Source: Thecaphora thlaspeos (taxonomy: Eukaryota; Basidiomycota; Ustilaginomycetes; Urocystidales; Glomosporiaceae). From it: a DNA stretch of 64,000 nucleotides. The stretch lies in the NCBI GenBank assembly GCA_900291925.1, contig UWYS01000003.1:1240001-1304000 (forward strand). Reading direction: 5' to 3'. The translations under genes were made by a program, and so were the position numbers. Each line of letters begins with the position of its first letter. Within the stretch, counting starts at the first letter, position 1. Shown here piece after piece: positions 50,321-61,113 of this stretch. The notes under the pieces were generated by a model that saw only the letters and a list, made by a program, of their open reading frames with translations, did no database searches and was not told the origin of the DNA.

Positions 50321-51480
50321 TTTTCGATAGAGTTGGATGTGGCTAGGCTACCTGTGCACATCGAGGGCCCGCGTGATCTGTGCTGCAGGCAGGGGACGAT
50401 GGACGGTGGCCGGAGAGAAGGAGGAGGATGGCCTGGACGGTGATCTAAGAAGAAGGACTCGCTGCGGAAGTTGTCGCAGAGCAATCAGGTGCGGTGCAAC
50501 AGCGGCGAGAGGCCGCGTTGTCGGCAGAGAGGCGGAGCGAGCGGGGTGGTGAGTGGCTGCGGCGCAGGAGTCAAGCGAGACGGCACCTCTCGATTATGAC
50601 GATGAAGCTGGCGACGCGATAGGGGAAAGGAAGGACGGCGCCACTGTCGAGCAAGGGTGGAGCGACGATAGCCTAGCTGGACGTGGTAGGGTGGAGACGG
50701 GGCCGGGAGCCGAAGCCGGGGCGGCGAGAGCTTTGGTTTGGGGATGAATCAAGGGCGGCCGCTTGGAGCAAGGATGGTCGTCGTCGTCGTCGTCTTGATG
50801 GTGGTCGTCGTAGTCACTGCAGAGTTATCTTTTGGCTTGGCTGGCTGCGTTGCGGGCCTCTGGGCAAAAGGGGGAGATGTCGGGTGCAGGAACGGACAAG
50901 GGGCTCGCAGAGAGGTGGCGTGCGGGTGAGAGGGCGAGCGATCGGCAAGGAAGGAAGGGTGGGGTGCAGTAGTCGGTGGGATAGAGGCGAGGTAATGGTG
51001 AAGCTGGCTGGGCTCGCTGTGTTCGCATGTTGCATCCGAGTGCTGCTCGGCCTCGCCCGCCGAGCGAGCGAGAGATGAGGGAAGCAGGCCATCCTTGCCT
51101 CCAGCCTCATCAGGCCCGCGCCCGCGCTCGTCGGCCTGTCCCACGAGACCTGCCGGATGGCCGACCTTTCTTAGCTCTTTTTTCTTTTTCTTTTTCTTTT
51201 TCTTTTTCTTTCTTTCTTTTTTCCCCCTCCCTTTGGCCGCAGGCCGCTGGATCATAGGCGGCTGCAGTCAAGGCAACCGACCGTGGACCGCGCCCAGCAG
51301 CTGCCCGCCTGCCACCTGCCGCCTGCCGCCCGAGAGGCGGCCCGGCGTCCAAGTGGAGGTTGTCGAAAAGGTCAAGGCGACCCCCCAACCAACACCTATC
51401 ACACACACCCTCTCTCTACTCTACCCGGCTCTCCCGACCTCGTCCCTTCTCGTCCCATCCCGTCGCGCCGCAGCAATAGC
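50321..51480. other. Divergent promoter region
   Basis: Lies between the start of the disordered-protein gene (minus) and the PCI-protein gene (plus). It contains a TTTTTC tandem tract (about 51175-51222) and a GTCGTC repeat (about 50775-50795). Open frames on both strands here are low-complexity and not called. Confidence 0.55.
51175..51222. repeat. (TTTTTC)n polypyrimidine tract
   Basis: About eight imperfect TTTTTC units, shortening to TTTC at the right end. It sits 260-300 bases upstream of the PCI-protein start and may be a promoter or nucleosome-excluding element. Confidence 0.85.
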
Positions 51481-53608
51481 ATGTCTGCGCTCCAGCAGCA
51501 CCTCCAGCGTATACGCAGCGCCTACATCGTCCTCGACGCCGATGCCCTCCTGGCGTGCTTCCGCATCGACCGGCCCACCTTCCATAGGCTCAAGGCCGAC
51601 CTCACTGCCAATGTAAGATCACCGCCCCAACTGTCAGCAGCCGCCGCAGCAGTCTGCCCTGACCCTCTCGAGCACTCGCCCTGATCCTCTCGTCCCGTCA
51701 TCCGTCCTGCCCTGACACCTCCCACACAGCCTTCGCAAGACCTCTCCGCACTCGTACTCTCCCGCATACCCGTCGCATCGTCCCCCTTCGACTCCGAGAG
51801 GTTCCAAGCGCTCGTCGCAGAGTTCCTTGCCTTTGTCAGGGATCATCAGCATCTTTCTGCCGTAGCGCAACAGCCCTCCACCTCTTTCTCCTCTGCTTCG
51901 TCACAGGGCTCGATTCAGTGGCAGGATGCCTACGATGCCTGCGCCGTCGTCTACTCGTTCGTATCCTCTCCTCCACGTCGTGTCGTCCCGTGCGCCTCCT
52001 CTCTGACTGGTATCCACTTGTCCAAAATATCTCCTCTTCCTCTGTCATTGCCTTCGTCCACGCTACAGCCGCGCCTCAACCTTCTTTTCGCTGCCGGACA
52101 CAACCTGCTTCATCCCGACGCTGAGGTATTTCGCCACCAGCCTTGTCTCGCTCGCCATGACGGTCGACCAGCGCATGAACCTCGCCAAGAAGCCAAAGAC
52201 GACCGATGCCGCAGGCCGCCTCTCAAAGTCGGCTGGAATGGCGGGAAACGACCGCTCTCAGGCTCACGGCTCAGAGACGAAGCGCGCGGCCGTTCTCATG
52301 CTAGCAAACCTGAGTTTCAAGGCCTACTTCAAGGTGCGTTGGAGCACAGGCGCCCACCGGTTGGCCGATCCGTTTTGACTGTTACTAATGGCCGTCTCTG
52401 GCCTTCTTCCCCTGCCCGACGTCTACTGGTCTCGCCTTCTAGCTCAACAACACGAGGCTCTGCGAGACTGTCCTGGGAAGCGTCGAGAATGCGCTCAAGC
52501 TTAATCGAAGCTTCCAGGGAGGCGCATCAAAGCAGCGAGACGACACGGGCGAGGCATGCTACTCCCGCGCCGACCGTGTCACCTACCACTACTACCTCGG
52601 GCGACTGCGGCTCTTCCAGCACAGCATCAAGGCGGTGAGCTCGAGCCAAGTGTCTCTCGGCTGTCTGCGCAAAGGGACACTGACCATGCTTGACCTTCTT
52701 CGCGCCTCTCCATCCCTCCCTCGCTCCCCTGCCAGGCTGCGACGCACCTCCGATGGGCGTTCGACAACTGCCCCAACCAGCACATGAAGAACAAGCGGTG
52801 CGTAGAGACCCGGTCCGGCCGCCTCTGATCACGGGCGACTTGAGCCTCGCCGAGCTGACCAGATTAGGCACTTCACTCCAACGGTGCGCACCTCACCAGG
52901 CTCATCCTTATACCCCTGATCAGCACCTACATGATTCTCGGACGATACCCGAACGAGACGCTCCTTTCGATCTCTTCGTTGCAACCGCAATTCTCCGCCC
53001 TGATCGCCAACCTCCGGCTGGGCAACGGAGCGGGCGTGATGCAAGAACTCGACCGAAACATGGACTGGTTCCGCGCGCACGGCCTCTACCTCATCCTTCG
53101 AGAGAAACTATCCATCAGCGTCTGGCGCAACCTAACGAGAAGATGGTACGTCCTCCTTACACCAAATGTCGCCGCATCGTCTCGCAAGAGGGAAGAGAGG
53201 ATCTATTCTGACCTGGTTTTTCGTTTCTTTTGGGGGATGGCAAAACCCATTCGACTATAGTCTGGTCATCTCTCGCAGCGTCGTTCCACCCTCCTCTGCT
53301 CCGCCTACGTTGCGACTGTCGCAACTACACCAATTGGCCCGTCTCGCATGGCAAGACCAAGAGCTGGAAGTGGAAGACGTCGAGGCTATCCTAACGAGTC
53401 TAGTCGATCAGGTGAGAGTCTTTCCTCCCAAGCTATACTCTTTTTCGTCATGTTATGTTGCTCATGCCCTTTTTCCCTATCCCATACCATGCTTTTGTGA
53501 CAGGGTTACGTCAAAGGCTACATCCTCCATTCAAAAAGTATGCTGGTGCTCCAAAAAGGTCCTAACCTCGGCTTTCCACCGATGTGGACCGTATTTGAAG
53601 GCCGGTAG
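51481..53608 (+). CDS. PCI-domain protein, PCID2/Thp1/Csn12-like (TREX-2)
   Basis: Likely subunit of the TREX-2 mRNA-export complex or its Csn12 relative, nuclear. Eight exons: 51481-51612, 51730-51956, 52069-52333, 52443-52634, 52736-52797, 52900-53145, 53261-53411 and 53504-53608, totalling 459 residues. Blocks match PCID2 in order: FFSLPDTTCFIPTLRYFATS, KRAAVLMLANLSFKAYFK, LNNTRLCETVLGSVENA, DRVTYHYYLGRLRLFQHSIK, AFDNCPNQHMKNKR, LILIPLISTYMILGRYP, EKLSISVWRNLTRR, VEDVEAILTSLVDQGYVKGY and HSKSMLVLQKGPNLGFPP. The winged-helix end of the PCI domain is complete. The junction between exons 2 and 3 is uncertain: the phase requires a weak GTTCGT donor at 51957 (GTATCC at 51961 does not keep frame). 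All other junctions are canonical. Confidence 0.88.
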
Positions 53609-53787
53609 GACATGTGACCGGTCGAGGCAATACCATGTTGAGGCCGTCTGTGGAGAGGAGCTTGTCTACACGCATAACAATTGCAAAGGGCTGTCGGTGA
53701 TCGCGGTGATGATGATACAGGGGTGTGCGAGAAATCTGTGCGCGAGGAGCACGAGTAGCGAGGGCAACTTTGTCACCTGCTGCATTG

Positions 53788-55266
53788 TCATGCGAAGCTC
53801 CGTGCGAATCCGAGAGCCGGTCCGCCCCTCTGGCCAGAGGAGAGGGCGGTGAGCGCGTTCGTCCTTCGACCTCCACCCCTAAATCCCTGCCTCGCCAGCG
53901 CACCCGGCTTACCGGCGCCGACGTTCTGGGAACCCTTCCTCGGTCTAGCTCCCGTCAACTTCTTGGGCTTGGTATAGTACTCTCCACCAGGTAGAAAGGC
54001 CGGATCGTTGAGTCCCAGCGGATCGTCCTCGGTTCGAGGCGGATTCTTCGACTGCTTCTTGGTCGCTGTCGCTGTTGTTGCTTGCGCCTTGGCGGCTGCG
54101 TCCGTCGGTTGGGAGTGACCAAGTTTTCGTTTCTTGAATCCTCGGATCTTGGCGTTGGGCAGGGAGACAGAGGGATCCAGCGGGGTAGGTCGAAGGACGG
54201 GGTCCAACGGTCCCTTTTCCTCCGCTTCGTTGGTCGCGGCATCGTCGTCGTCGAAGTTCGTCTTCTTCTTGCCCAGCGTCGTCGCGGAGTGGGAAGAGAG
54301 GGAGCGGACAATGGTACCGTCCTGGAGTCTGCGCATCGGCATACCGTCTCGACCCTTGACGATGCCACCTTGTCGCTTCGCCTTGAGCTTCTTGCGACGA
54401 AGGCGCTCCTCTGCCTCCATCTCGGCCGTAATGGGATCGGCGGCGCGACGTTTGAGGATCGATTTGGCTGCCGGTGCTTTCTTGGCAAACACTTGGGCGA
54501 ACAGTGAGGGATCCAGCCGTGAAGGTCCTGCTGTTGCTGTTGTCGTCTCTCCCTCTGGCGCATCGTCGTCTTCGGTGGGTGCGTCAAGGTCGGCATCAAG
54601 ATCGTCCTCTTCGACGTCAAAGGTCTCGGAGTCGAGGTCGTCTTGAGCCGGTGTGGCATCCTGCTCGTCATCGGCAGCCTCGGATGCTCCTGATGGCTGC
54701 TCGTCTGCTGCGTTGTAGAGTTCGGCCTGTGCTGCTGCCTTTTTGCCCTTTCTCTGCTTCTGTTGCTTATCTAGAGCGGCGAGCGCAGCCGCCTCGGCCT
54801 CCTGCTGCCGTTTCTGGAGGCGCTCTTGCTCTGTCTTCTTGCGCTTCTCCTCGGCGCTGTCAAGTTACGATCACAGGGAGAAGAGAAGGAATACATAACA
54901 GAGTGAGAACGGAAATCAGGCGTGAAGGAGAAAGGGAGAGAGTTCAAGGGAAGTCCAGCTTTGGTGGCGGGTCACTCACGCCTTTTGTTGCGCCTTCTTC
55001 TTGCTTGCGTCGTCGGCGAGCTTGCGTTTGGTCGACTTGTTGCTGACTTCCTCTACAGGCGCCTCTTCATCATCATCATCGTCATCATCATCCTCTTCTT
55101 GGCGCTCCCTGGCGTTTGTCGATGCAGGTGATGGCACTGTAAGGTCTTCGTCGTCGGCAAACGACTTGCGCTTCGAGGTGGCGGTGCCACTTGCGAGGGC
55201 TGCAGAGACGGCGGAGAGCTGGGCCTGCTCCTTGAGAGAGACGTTTTTGCTTCTTGTCGCTGGCAT
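53788..55266 (-). CDS. Lys/Asp-rich nucleolar-type protein, possibly Bud21/Utp16-like
   Basis: Exons (minus) are 55266-54980 and 54856-53788 (451 residues); the intron (GTGAGT...ACAG) closes in phase 2. The N-terminus is basic, followed by an acidic run EEDDDDDDDDEEAPVEE and a charged coiled-coil-like stretch (EEKRKKTEQERLQKRQQEAE). More acidic sequence precedes the block LDPSLFAQVFAKKAPAAKSI and the conserved-looking GGIVKGRDGMPMRRLQDGTI. The C-terminus is rich in Lys, Gly and Arg and ends GGPALGFARSFA, with an RGF/GGGRR segment. Alternating acidic and basic tracts with a Gly/Arg tail are usual for ribosome-biogenesis factors; the LDPSLF block is reminiscent of U3-snoRNP-associated Bud21/Utp16. 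That assignment is tentative. It is convergent with the PCI-protein gene, 179 bases apart. Confidence 0.7.
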
Positions 55267-56040
55267 GGTCGGATGAGGTGGGGCGAGGTGGGGTGTGGGT
55301 GTATGGAGGTGGGAGCGGAGGTGTGCGTAAGAGGGAGGAGGGCCAAGTCGAGGGCCAGGAAGGAGGTGACCAGCTCCACCACGGGCTGGCGAGCGCCAAA
55401 AATTGTGCAGGCCACGCTCGAGCCAAAATTCTCGGCGGCTAGAATATCGAGCGCACTGGCTTACTACATGCTCACGTAAGCAGCGTGTTGCACGGATAGC
55501 GGGTAAGAGGGCCCTGCCTGGGCGAGGCGTCAAGGCGAACTGGGCGGCCGGGCGGGCACACGAGGCGCGAGGCAGCGGGCCAGGCTAGGCCAGGCCAGGC
55601 CAGACCGCGGCCGAGGCCGACGGGGGTGGAGCTCGCGCTTCTCACTCTCGAGGTACAGCGAGCCCTGCTCGCCTCGCGCCTGCTCGCCTCCTCTCCTCGT
55701 CACATCCCACCACTCGGCTCGACCGACGATTCCGCGCTGCTTTGCCCATCACACCCACCCACGGCTGTGCCTCTTCCGCTCGCCAATCGCTCGCCTACTC
55801 TGCCACTCCCGCCTCGCTCTCGTCATCTGCTCTGCCTCTGGAGCTGGCGCGGGCACCAGAGTTTGAGCTTGCTTCCTCACCTCCCTCCCTCGCTCAGCCC
55901 GTCTCGCCCTCCTTCTCCGTCCGCCACCGCCATCTCTGGAAAACCTATACCGGACTGAGCAAACCTCGCTCCCACCCCTCTCGACGGCAGGCACCATCTT
56001 TCCTTGCTCGGACGCTATAGCGAGACCGCATCTGCCTGCC
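55267..56040. other. Divergent promoter region
   Basis: Lies between the nucleolar-type gene (minus) and the gene at 56041 (plus). It contains a CCAGG repeat (about 55580-55606) and, from 55640, a CTCGCC-rich pyrimidine leader running to the ATG at 56041. No gene seen. Confidence 0.55.
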
Positions 56041-59000
56041 ATGTCAGCACATCCACAACCTAAGCCTCCATCCGCTGCCAGTCTATCAGCCGACGGTAGC
56101 GGCAGCAAAGCCAACCCGATCACCAGCGCCATAACACAGTCCACTTCGTCCGCAAGCGCCACGGCAGCGCATGGCGCTGCCAGTACAGCGAAGCCAATCA
56201 CCGCCGCAGACGACGATGAGGCAGAGGAAGGCGAGATCTCAGAAGAGGGTGAGATAGTCGATGAGAAGGCCGCCACCCCTCACTTCCCTGCCGAGACCAC
56301 AAAGCTAGGCGCAGAAGCGGCCGTAGGGACACCAACACCTGCGCAAGCCTCTTCAGCCACGCCCTCCCTCCCCTCGCCCGATATCAAGAGCACCGACAAC
56401 AAGCCCGACGCTGGAGCCAAGTCGCAGGCCAAGAAGCAGCCCTCGGCCACCATCAGCTCGCCGCCCAATCAGGACCAGACCCTCCAGGAGCAACGGGACC
56501 AAGTGCCTAAAGTAGGGAAGTCTACCAGCCCTGCCCACGCTAGCGATGCTTCCAAGCCCGATGCTTCACCCTCGACAGATGCCAGCGCCACCGTCCCTAC
56601 ATCTGCCCCTGCTGCAACTGCCTCGACGGAATCCGCTGAAGATGGAAACGACACCTCGTCGATTCAGCCAGCCCCCGCCGCCTTCGTAGGAACCACCAAT
56701 GCCGACGCAGCGGCCGAGCCCGATCCGCTCCATCCGCCCACCTCAAAGACGGCCTCGCTCATCCTCGCACCAGTCGAACCTGCCCTCACAACCTCGGCGC
56801 AACCCGTAGAAGCGACAGCTCAACCAACGGAAGGGACCACTGCCCCTGCTCGTCCCATGTCCGAGCCAATCGCCGAGCCAATTGCTGCCACAGATCAAGC
56901 TGGCGCCCCGTCTCAGACTGAACAGGACGGCACGTCAAACGCTAACGCTATGGACGAGGACCTTCTGCCGATCACGAAGTCCCCGGCGCAGAACGACTCC
57001 ACCACAACGTCCAAGTCGGCCGCGATTGCTTCTGAGGAGGCTGCTAGCACGCCCGCCAACGCAGAGCAGTCTAGCGGAGATGTCGAGATGGAGGATGCCT
57101 CCGCAACGGCCGTGGAACCCAACGCCGAAGCCGCCGATGCTGGCAAGGTGGCCGCTGCCGACCTCAAGGATCTTCAGTCGGACAATGGCTTGGACGGCGT
57201 GCAAACGCCTGCTCTAGAATCGGAAACAGCTGACGCTCCGCAGGAGCATCGCGACGAAGAGAGCAAGCCGTCCACCGCCGAGACCGACGCTGGGCGAATC
57301 GTTCAGGAGCAGGAAGAGGGCGCAAGGAGGACGGAAAAGGATCACCTCGCCTCCGACGGATCAATCCGAACGCCAGAGGCTGTCTCTGCGGCCTTCACGA
57401 CCGATAAGGTGGCGGCGGAAGCGCCCGTGAAGGAGCACGAGGCCCTTGCTACAAGCAAAGCTGCCAAAGACGATAAGGTCAGCGCAGCCCCCGGGGCTGT
57501 TGCTCAACTCCCAGTCACGGCACCGCTGGCGCCAGACTCGACGGCAAGGGCCGCTTCACCGGAAGCTGCTCATACGCCGGCCGAAAAGATTCAACACGAA
57601 GCCGACCAGACCCGCGAGCTCCGCGAACTCCGCACTGCACCTACTCTGCCACCTGCGGCGAGCAACAACGGCGTCGATGCCTCGGAGCGCAAAGAGCAAG
57701 GCGCCCCTCCGACAGCTACCCAACCTCCAGCACAGCAGGCAGCCACAGAGAGGAGACGAACGCCGCCGGGACAAGCCCATCGTCAGCAGCAGCAGCAGCA
57801 ATCACACCAACAACGTCAACAGCAGCCGCCACACCAGCACCAGTCACAGCAGATGTCTCAAGAGAATGCTCGCGCATCGCGTCGTCCGCCACAAGCAGCC
57901 GACGTCGAGGAGCAGCAGGAGCGGGAGCGCAAATCGCGCTCAAACATATCGAGGCCGAGCATGCCCGAGCGCGACCGCAACGGCGGGTTGGATCGACACC
58001 AGAACCGGGAGCGACGAAAGGAGCAAGAGAACGACCGGGAGAGGATGGAACGCGAGAGGGAGCGGGAACGCGAACGGCTGCGAGAATCGGAGAGGGACAG
58101 AGAACTAATGCTCGCTCGGGAGAACGAAGAAGCAAGGCTTATTTGGCTGTAAGTGACAGTATTGCGATTGCTTCTAGCGGCAGTCTCGGCGCCTTCTATA
58201 CTGACGATCACCGCCCTCGGTTCCGATCCCTTCCTCCTGCAGCTCTTTGCCTGGCAATGACCACCCGCAGTACTACACCGACACGGACTCCGACTCCTGC
58301 TACGGCGACGGCGGCATCGGCATGTATGGGACCGACGAAGAGGACAAGGACCTCGATCCGCCCCAGCCCCTTACGATCCAGGAGCACTACGCGCCGCCCT
58401 CGTACGGCGTCGCCGCCACTGGCATCAAGCGAAAGAGCCCCGCCTACCCCCACGTCGATCCCTACGGCAGCATTGTGACCCGAGATGCGGGCCATGTTGG
58501 TGGCGGTCACGCCAAGCGGAGGGCTTACACATCAGCCGTCAGCCTTGACTACGACCTAGCGGTTCCAGCCCTGCCTCTCGACGCCCAGACGCGTGGCATG
58601 ATCAGCATCGACGACTTTCCGGTGATCGACTCGTCGATCCGCGGTGAGCCCGAGCATCGGCCGCTCTTCAACCGTGACGCGACGTTCGGCCACTACGACG
58701 ACGACGAGCGCGACGACGACGATGAAGAAGCGTTCGTCACGTCCGACTCCGAGGAGGAAGCGTCCAAGATCGCGGCCGAGCGGAAGCGGCGCCACGGCAA
58801 TCGGGTGGGCAATCGCGGCAACAAGCTGAGCCGGGCCAAGGGGGTCCGCTGGCACCGTCGCGGCAAGCTCGGCGGCTGGACTGAGGCGCGGATGGAGAAG
58901 GAGATTGGCGATCGAGTTCGCCACCGCATTGAGGCGCTGCAGAAGGACAACATCCGTGCCCTCGTCGCAGCGATGCCGGCTGAGGACAAGGAGATGCTTC

Positions 59001-60289
59001 ATCAGTTCCCGGCGCTCCGAAATGGCCTGCTCCCGGGCGAAGCCCACTCCAACGGCATCGTGACGAGGGATGCCCGAGGTCGACTGCTGCCGTCCGACCT
59101 GTCCGAGGCGGCTCGTATCGATGCCCAGCTCGGCCTCGGACCAGGCGCCGCGCCTACCCTCGCCGACGGTCCCTTTTCCGACGAGGCGGAGCGCCTCACT
59201 TCGACGCTGCTGGCGCCGACGCTCCTGAAGCCGGCCGTCACGGCTCGACAGCTGCTTACCAGCCACACGCTGCGACACACCTTCCGCAACCCACACATCG
59301 GCGCGCTCGGCAAGACGGCGCTCGATCTGATCGAGAGCGAAGGCGTGCTGGGTCGGGCGATTGGACGGTGCTGGTCGTCGATGGAGCGGGGCGGCTGGAA
59401 CGTCGATCCGCAGCCGCACGTCAATGCAGCGGACGATGAAATGGAGCTTGAAGAACCAGAGACCAGCGGACAGGCGGACCTCCACAGCGACGGCGACACG
59501 CGCGAAGTCCTCGCCTCACTCACGGCTAACCCGGCGCTACAGCACCTCGACGACCTCTTTGTCACGAAAGTCGGCCTGGCCGTGCCACGGCTCGACGAAA
59601 CGGGCCAACCTGTCTTCGAGCGCGACGACATGGCCGACATCTCCGGGGCATCAGGTCCGGACAGCCAACTCTTTGAACCACGTCTGGCGACGACGCTGCT
59701 GCCCGCCATGGAGCAGCGAGCCGTGGTGCTAGCAGCTCTCGAGTGTCTGCACGAGCTGGCGGCCGATTCGCGCGAGTACGTCGAGAGGCTCGAAGAGGTT
59801 CGCAGCCGGCTGGCGGCCATCAAGCGTCGCCGAGCCGAAGTGTGGGCGGCGGTGCGCGAGTGGGCCATCGAAAAGGAGGAAAAAGGCGAGGGAGAACAAG
59901 CCTTCCACCCCGTTCACGCCACTACGGCAACGACATCGGCAGTCGGAGGCGATATCGGTCCGCTGCAAATCCCTAGTGGTGACAGGGATGGAGGCGTAGC
60001 TGCTCCGACAGCTTCGAAGGGCGAGAATGGCGTCGGCGCCACTGCGTCCACCTCTTCTAGCGGAGCGAGTGGGAAGGCCACGACAGGTAAAACGACGGCA
60101 GGGACGGGCAAAGGTCGTAAGAAGACGAACAAGACATCGTCTACCGTCGTGACCGGAGGGGCCTCTGCGGCCGGTGCTGGAGGAGGAGGGCTAGACAAGG
60201 CTCAAGCGACACCTGCACCCGCTCCATCAGCCGGTCGCAACACCGTCACCTCCGCCCTAGCCGGTGTCGCTTTCACACCTGGACAGTAA
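56041..60289 (+). CDS. Long disordered protein with an Rxt2-like C-terminal half
   Basis: Exons 56041-58148 and 58243-60289 (1384 residues); the intron (GTAAGT...GCAG) closes in phase 2. Residues 1-700 are disordered: EEGEISEEGEI near residue 65, long Ala/Thr/Pro/Glu stretches, a Gln/His run and an Arg/Glu helix (REREREREREL type) just before the intron. The C-terminal half starts DHPQYYTDTDSDS and has an acidic block, NRVGNRGNKLSRAKGVRW, then TLLAPTLLKPAVTARQLLTS and HTLRHTFRNPHIGALGKTAL. The NRGNKL motif and the 'P-x-hp-hx-hT-L' pattern resemble Rxt2, a subunit of the Rpd3L histone deacetylase complex. A coiled-coil (ECLHELAADSREYVERLEEV) follows, then a Gly/Thr-rich tail. Rxt2 assignment is tentative; the two halves might also be annotated as separate genes, but the phase-matched intron supports one. 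Confidence 0.65.
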
Positions 60290-61113
60290 TGGCCCGACCC
60301 TCGTCCTGCCCTTTTCTTCAGTCCGACACAGCATATGTCCTCATTGCTTTCCATGCTCACACTCACGCACCCGTTCGCACGCTCTTATATCAGATATGTA
60401 TTCTAGTTAGTCTCGTTTCTGTCCGTACAATGAAACGCTTGTCCTTTCACCAGGTTGTGTGACGAGCGCTGAGACGGAAGGCGGACAAAGACGTGTGATC
60501 GAGAAGCACGATGCGCCTCTAGGGAATATAATGGTGTCCGAGAAGGCAGGCGGGGCGGACGTCGCCTTCCGATCATGCATCATGCAGTTCCATCGACCGA
60601 TCCGGCCGGCCCGGCCGGCAAGCGCACCGCAGCAGCAAGCGGCATGCAGAGATCACCTTTGCTTTCTAACCTGCAGCTCCCCCTTTATTTTCTCCTCTCT
60701 GGACACTTCACTTGACGAGGGCGCGAACAGACCATCATCTACTTCGTCTGCAGATTGGGGTCAGCCTAAGACCGATCGCCCCTACCAACCCACGCCATCA
60801 ACGCGCCTTTTCGCATGAGTCACTCACGACACAGAGTCCACACCACACATAGTTTGTATCGGAGCGACACAACGCTCGTCCAGGGAAGCAAGAGAGGCAT
60901 CAATCGGACATAGCATTAAAATCAAGGGGCAGATTCGGACGCCTCTTCCTCCCGTCCCTTGTCCCTCATCGTCGTCATTCCTTTTTTCTTCTTCGCTCTC
61001 TGTCTTCCTCCTCTTCACCTCTCCCTACTGATCTCCGTCGTCCCTTTTCCTTTCCTTTTGTCTGTGTTGGCGTACGTGCAGAGGAATTCCCTTGGGCAAA
61101 GAACATCACGTCG
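60290..61113. other. Convergent intergenic region
   Basis: Separates the 3' ends of the Rxt2-like and APSES genes. TATATCAGATATGTATTCTA-type AT-rich sequence near 60388 could serve in 3'-end formation. A GGCCGG repeat lies at about 60602-60620. No gene seen. Confidence 0.55.

Noticed and set aside
58208..60198. Minus-strand frames opposite the Rxt2-like half (up to 309 codons)
   Set aside because: The plus strand has continuous coding with conserved blocks; the minus frames are shadows.
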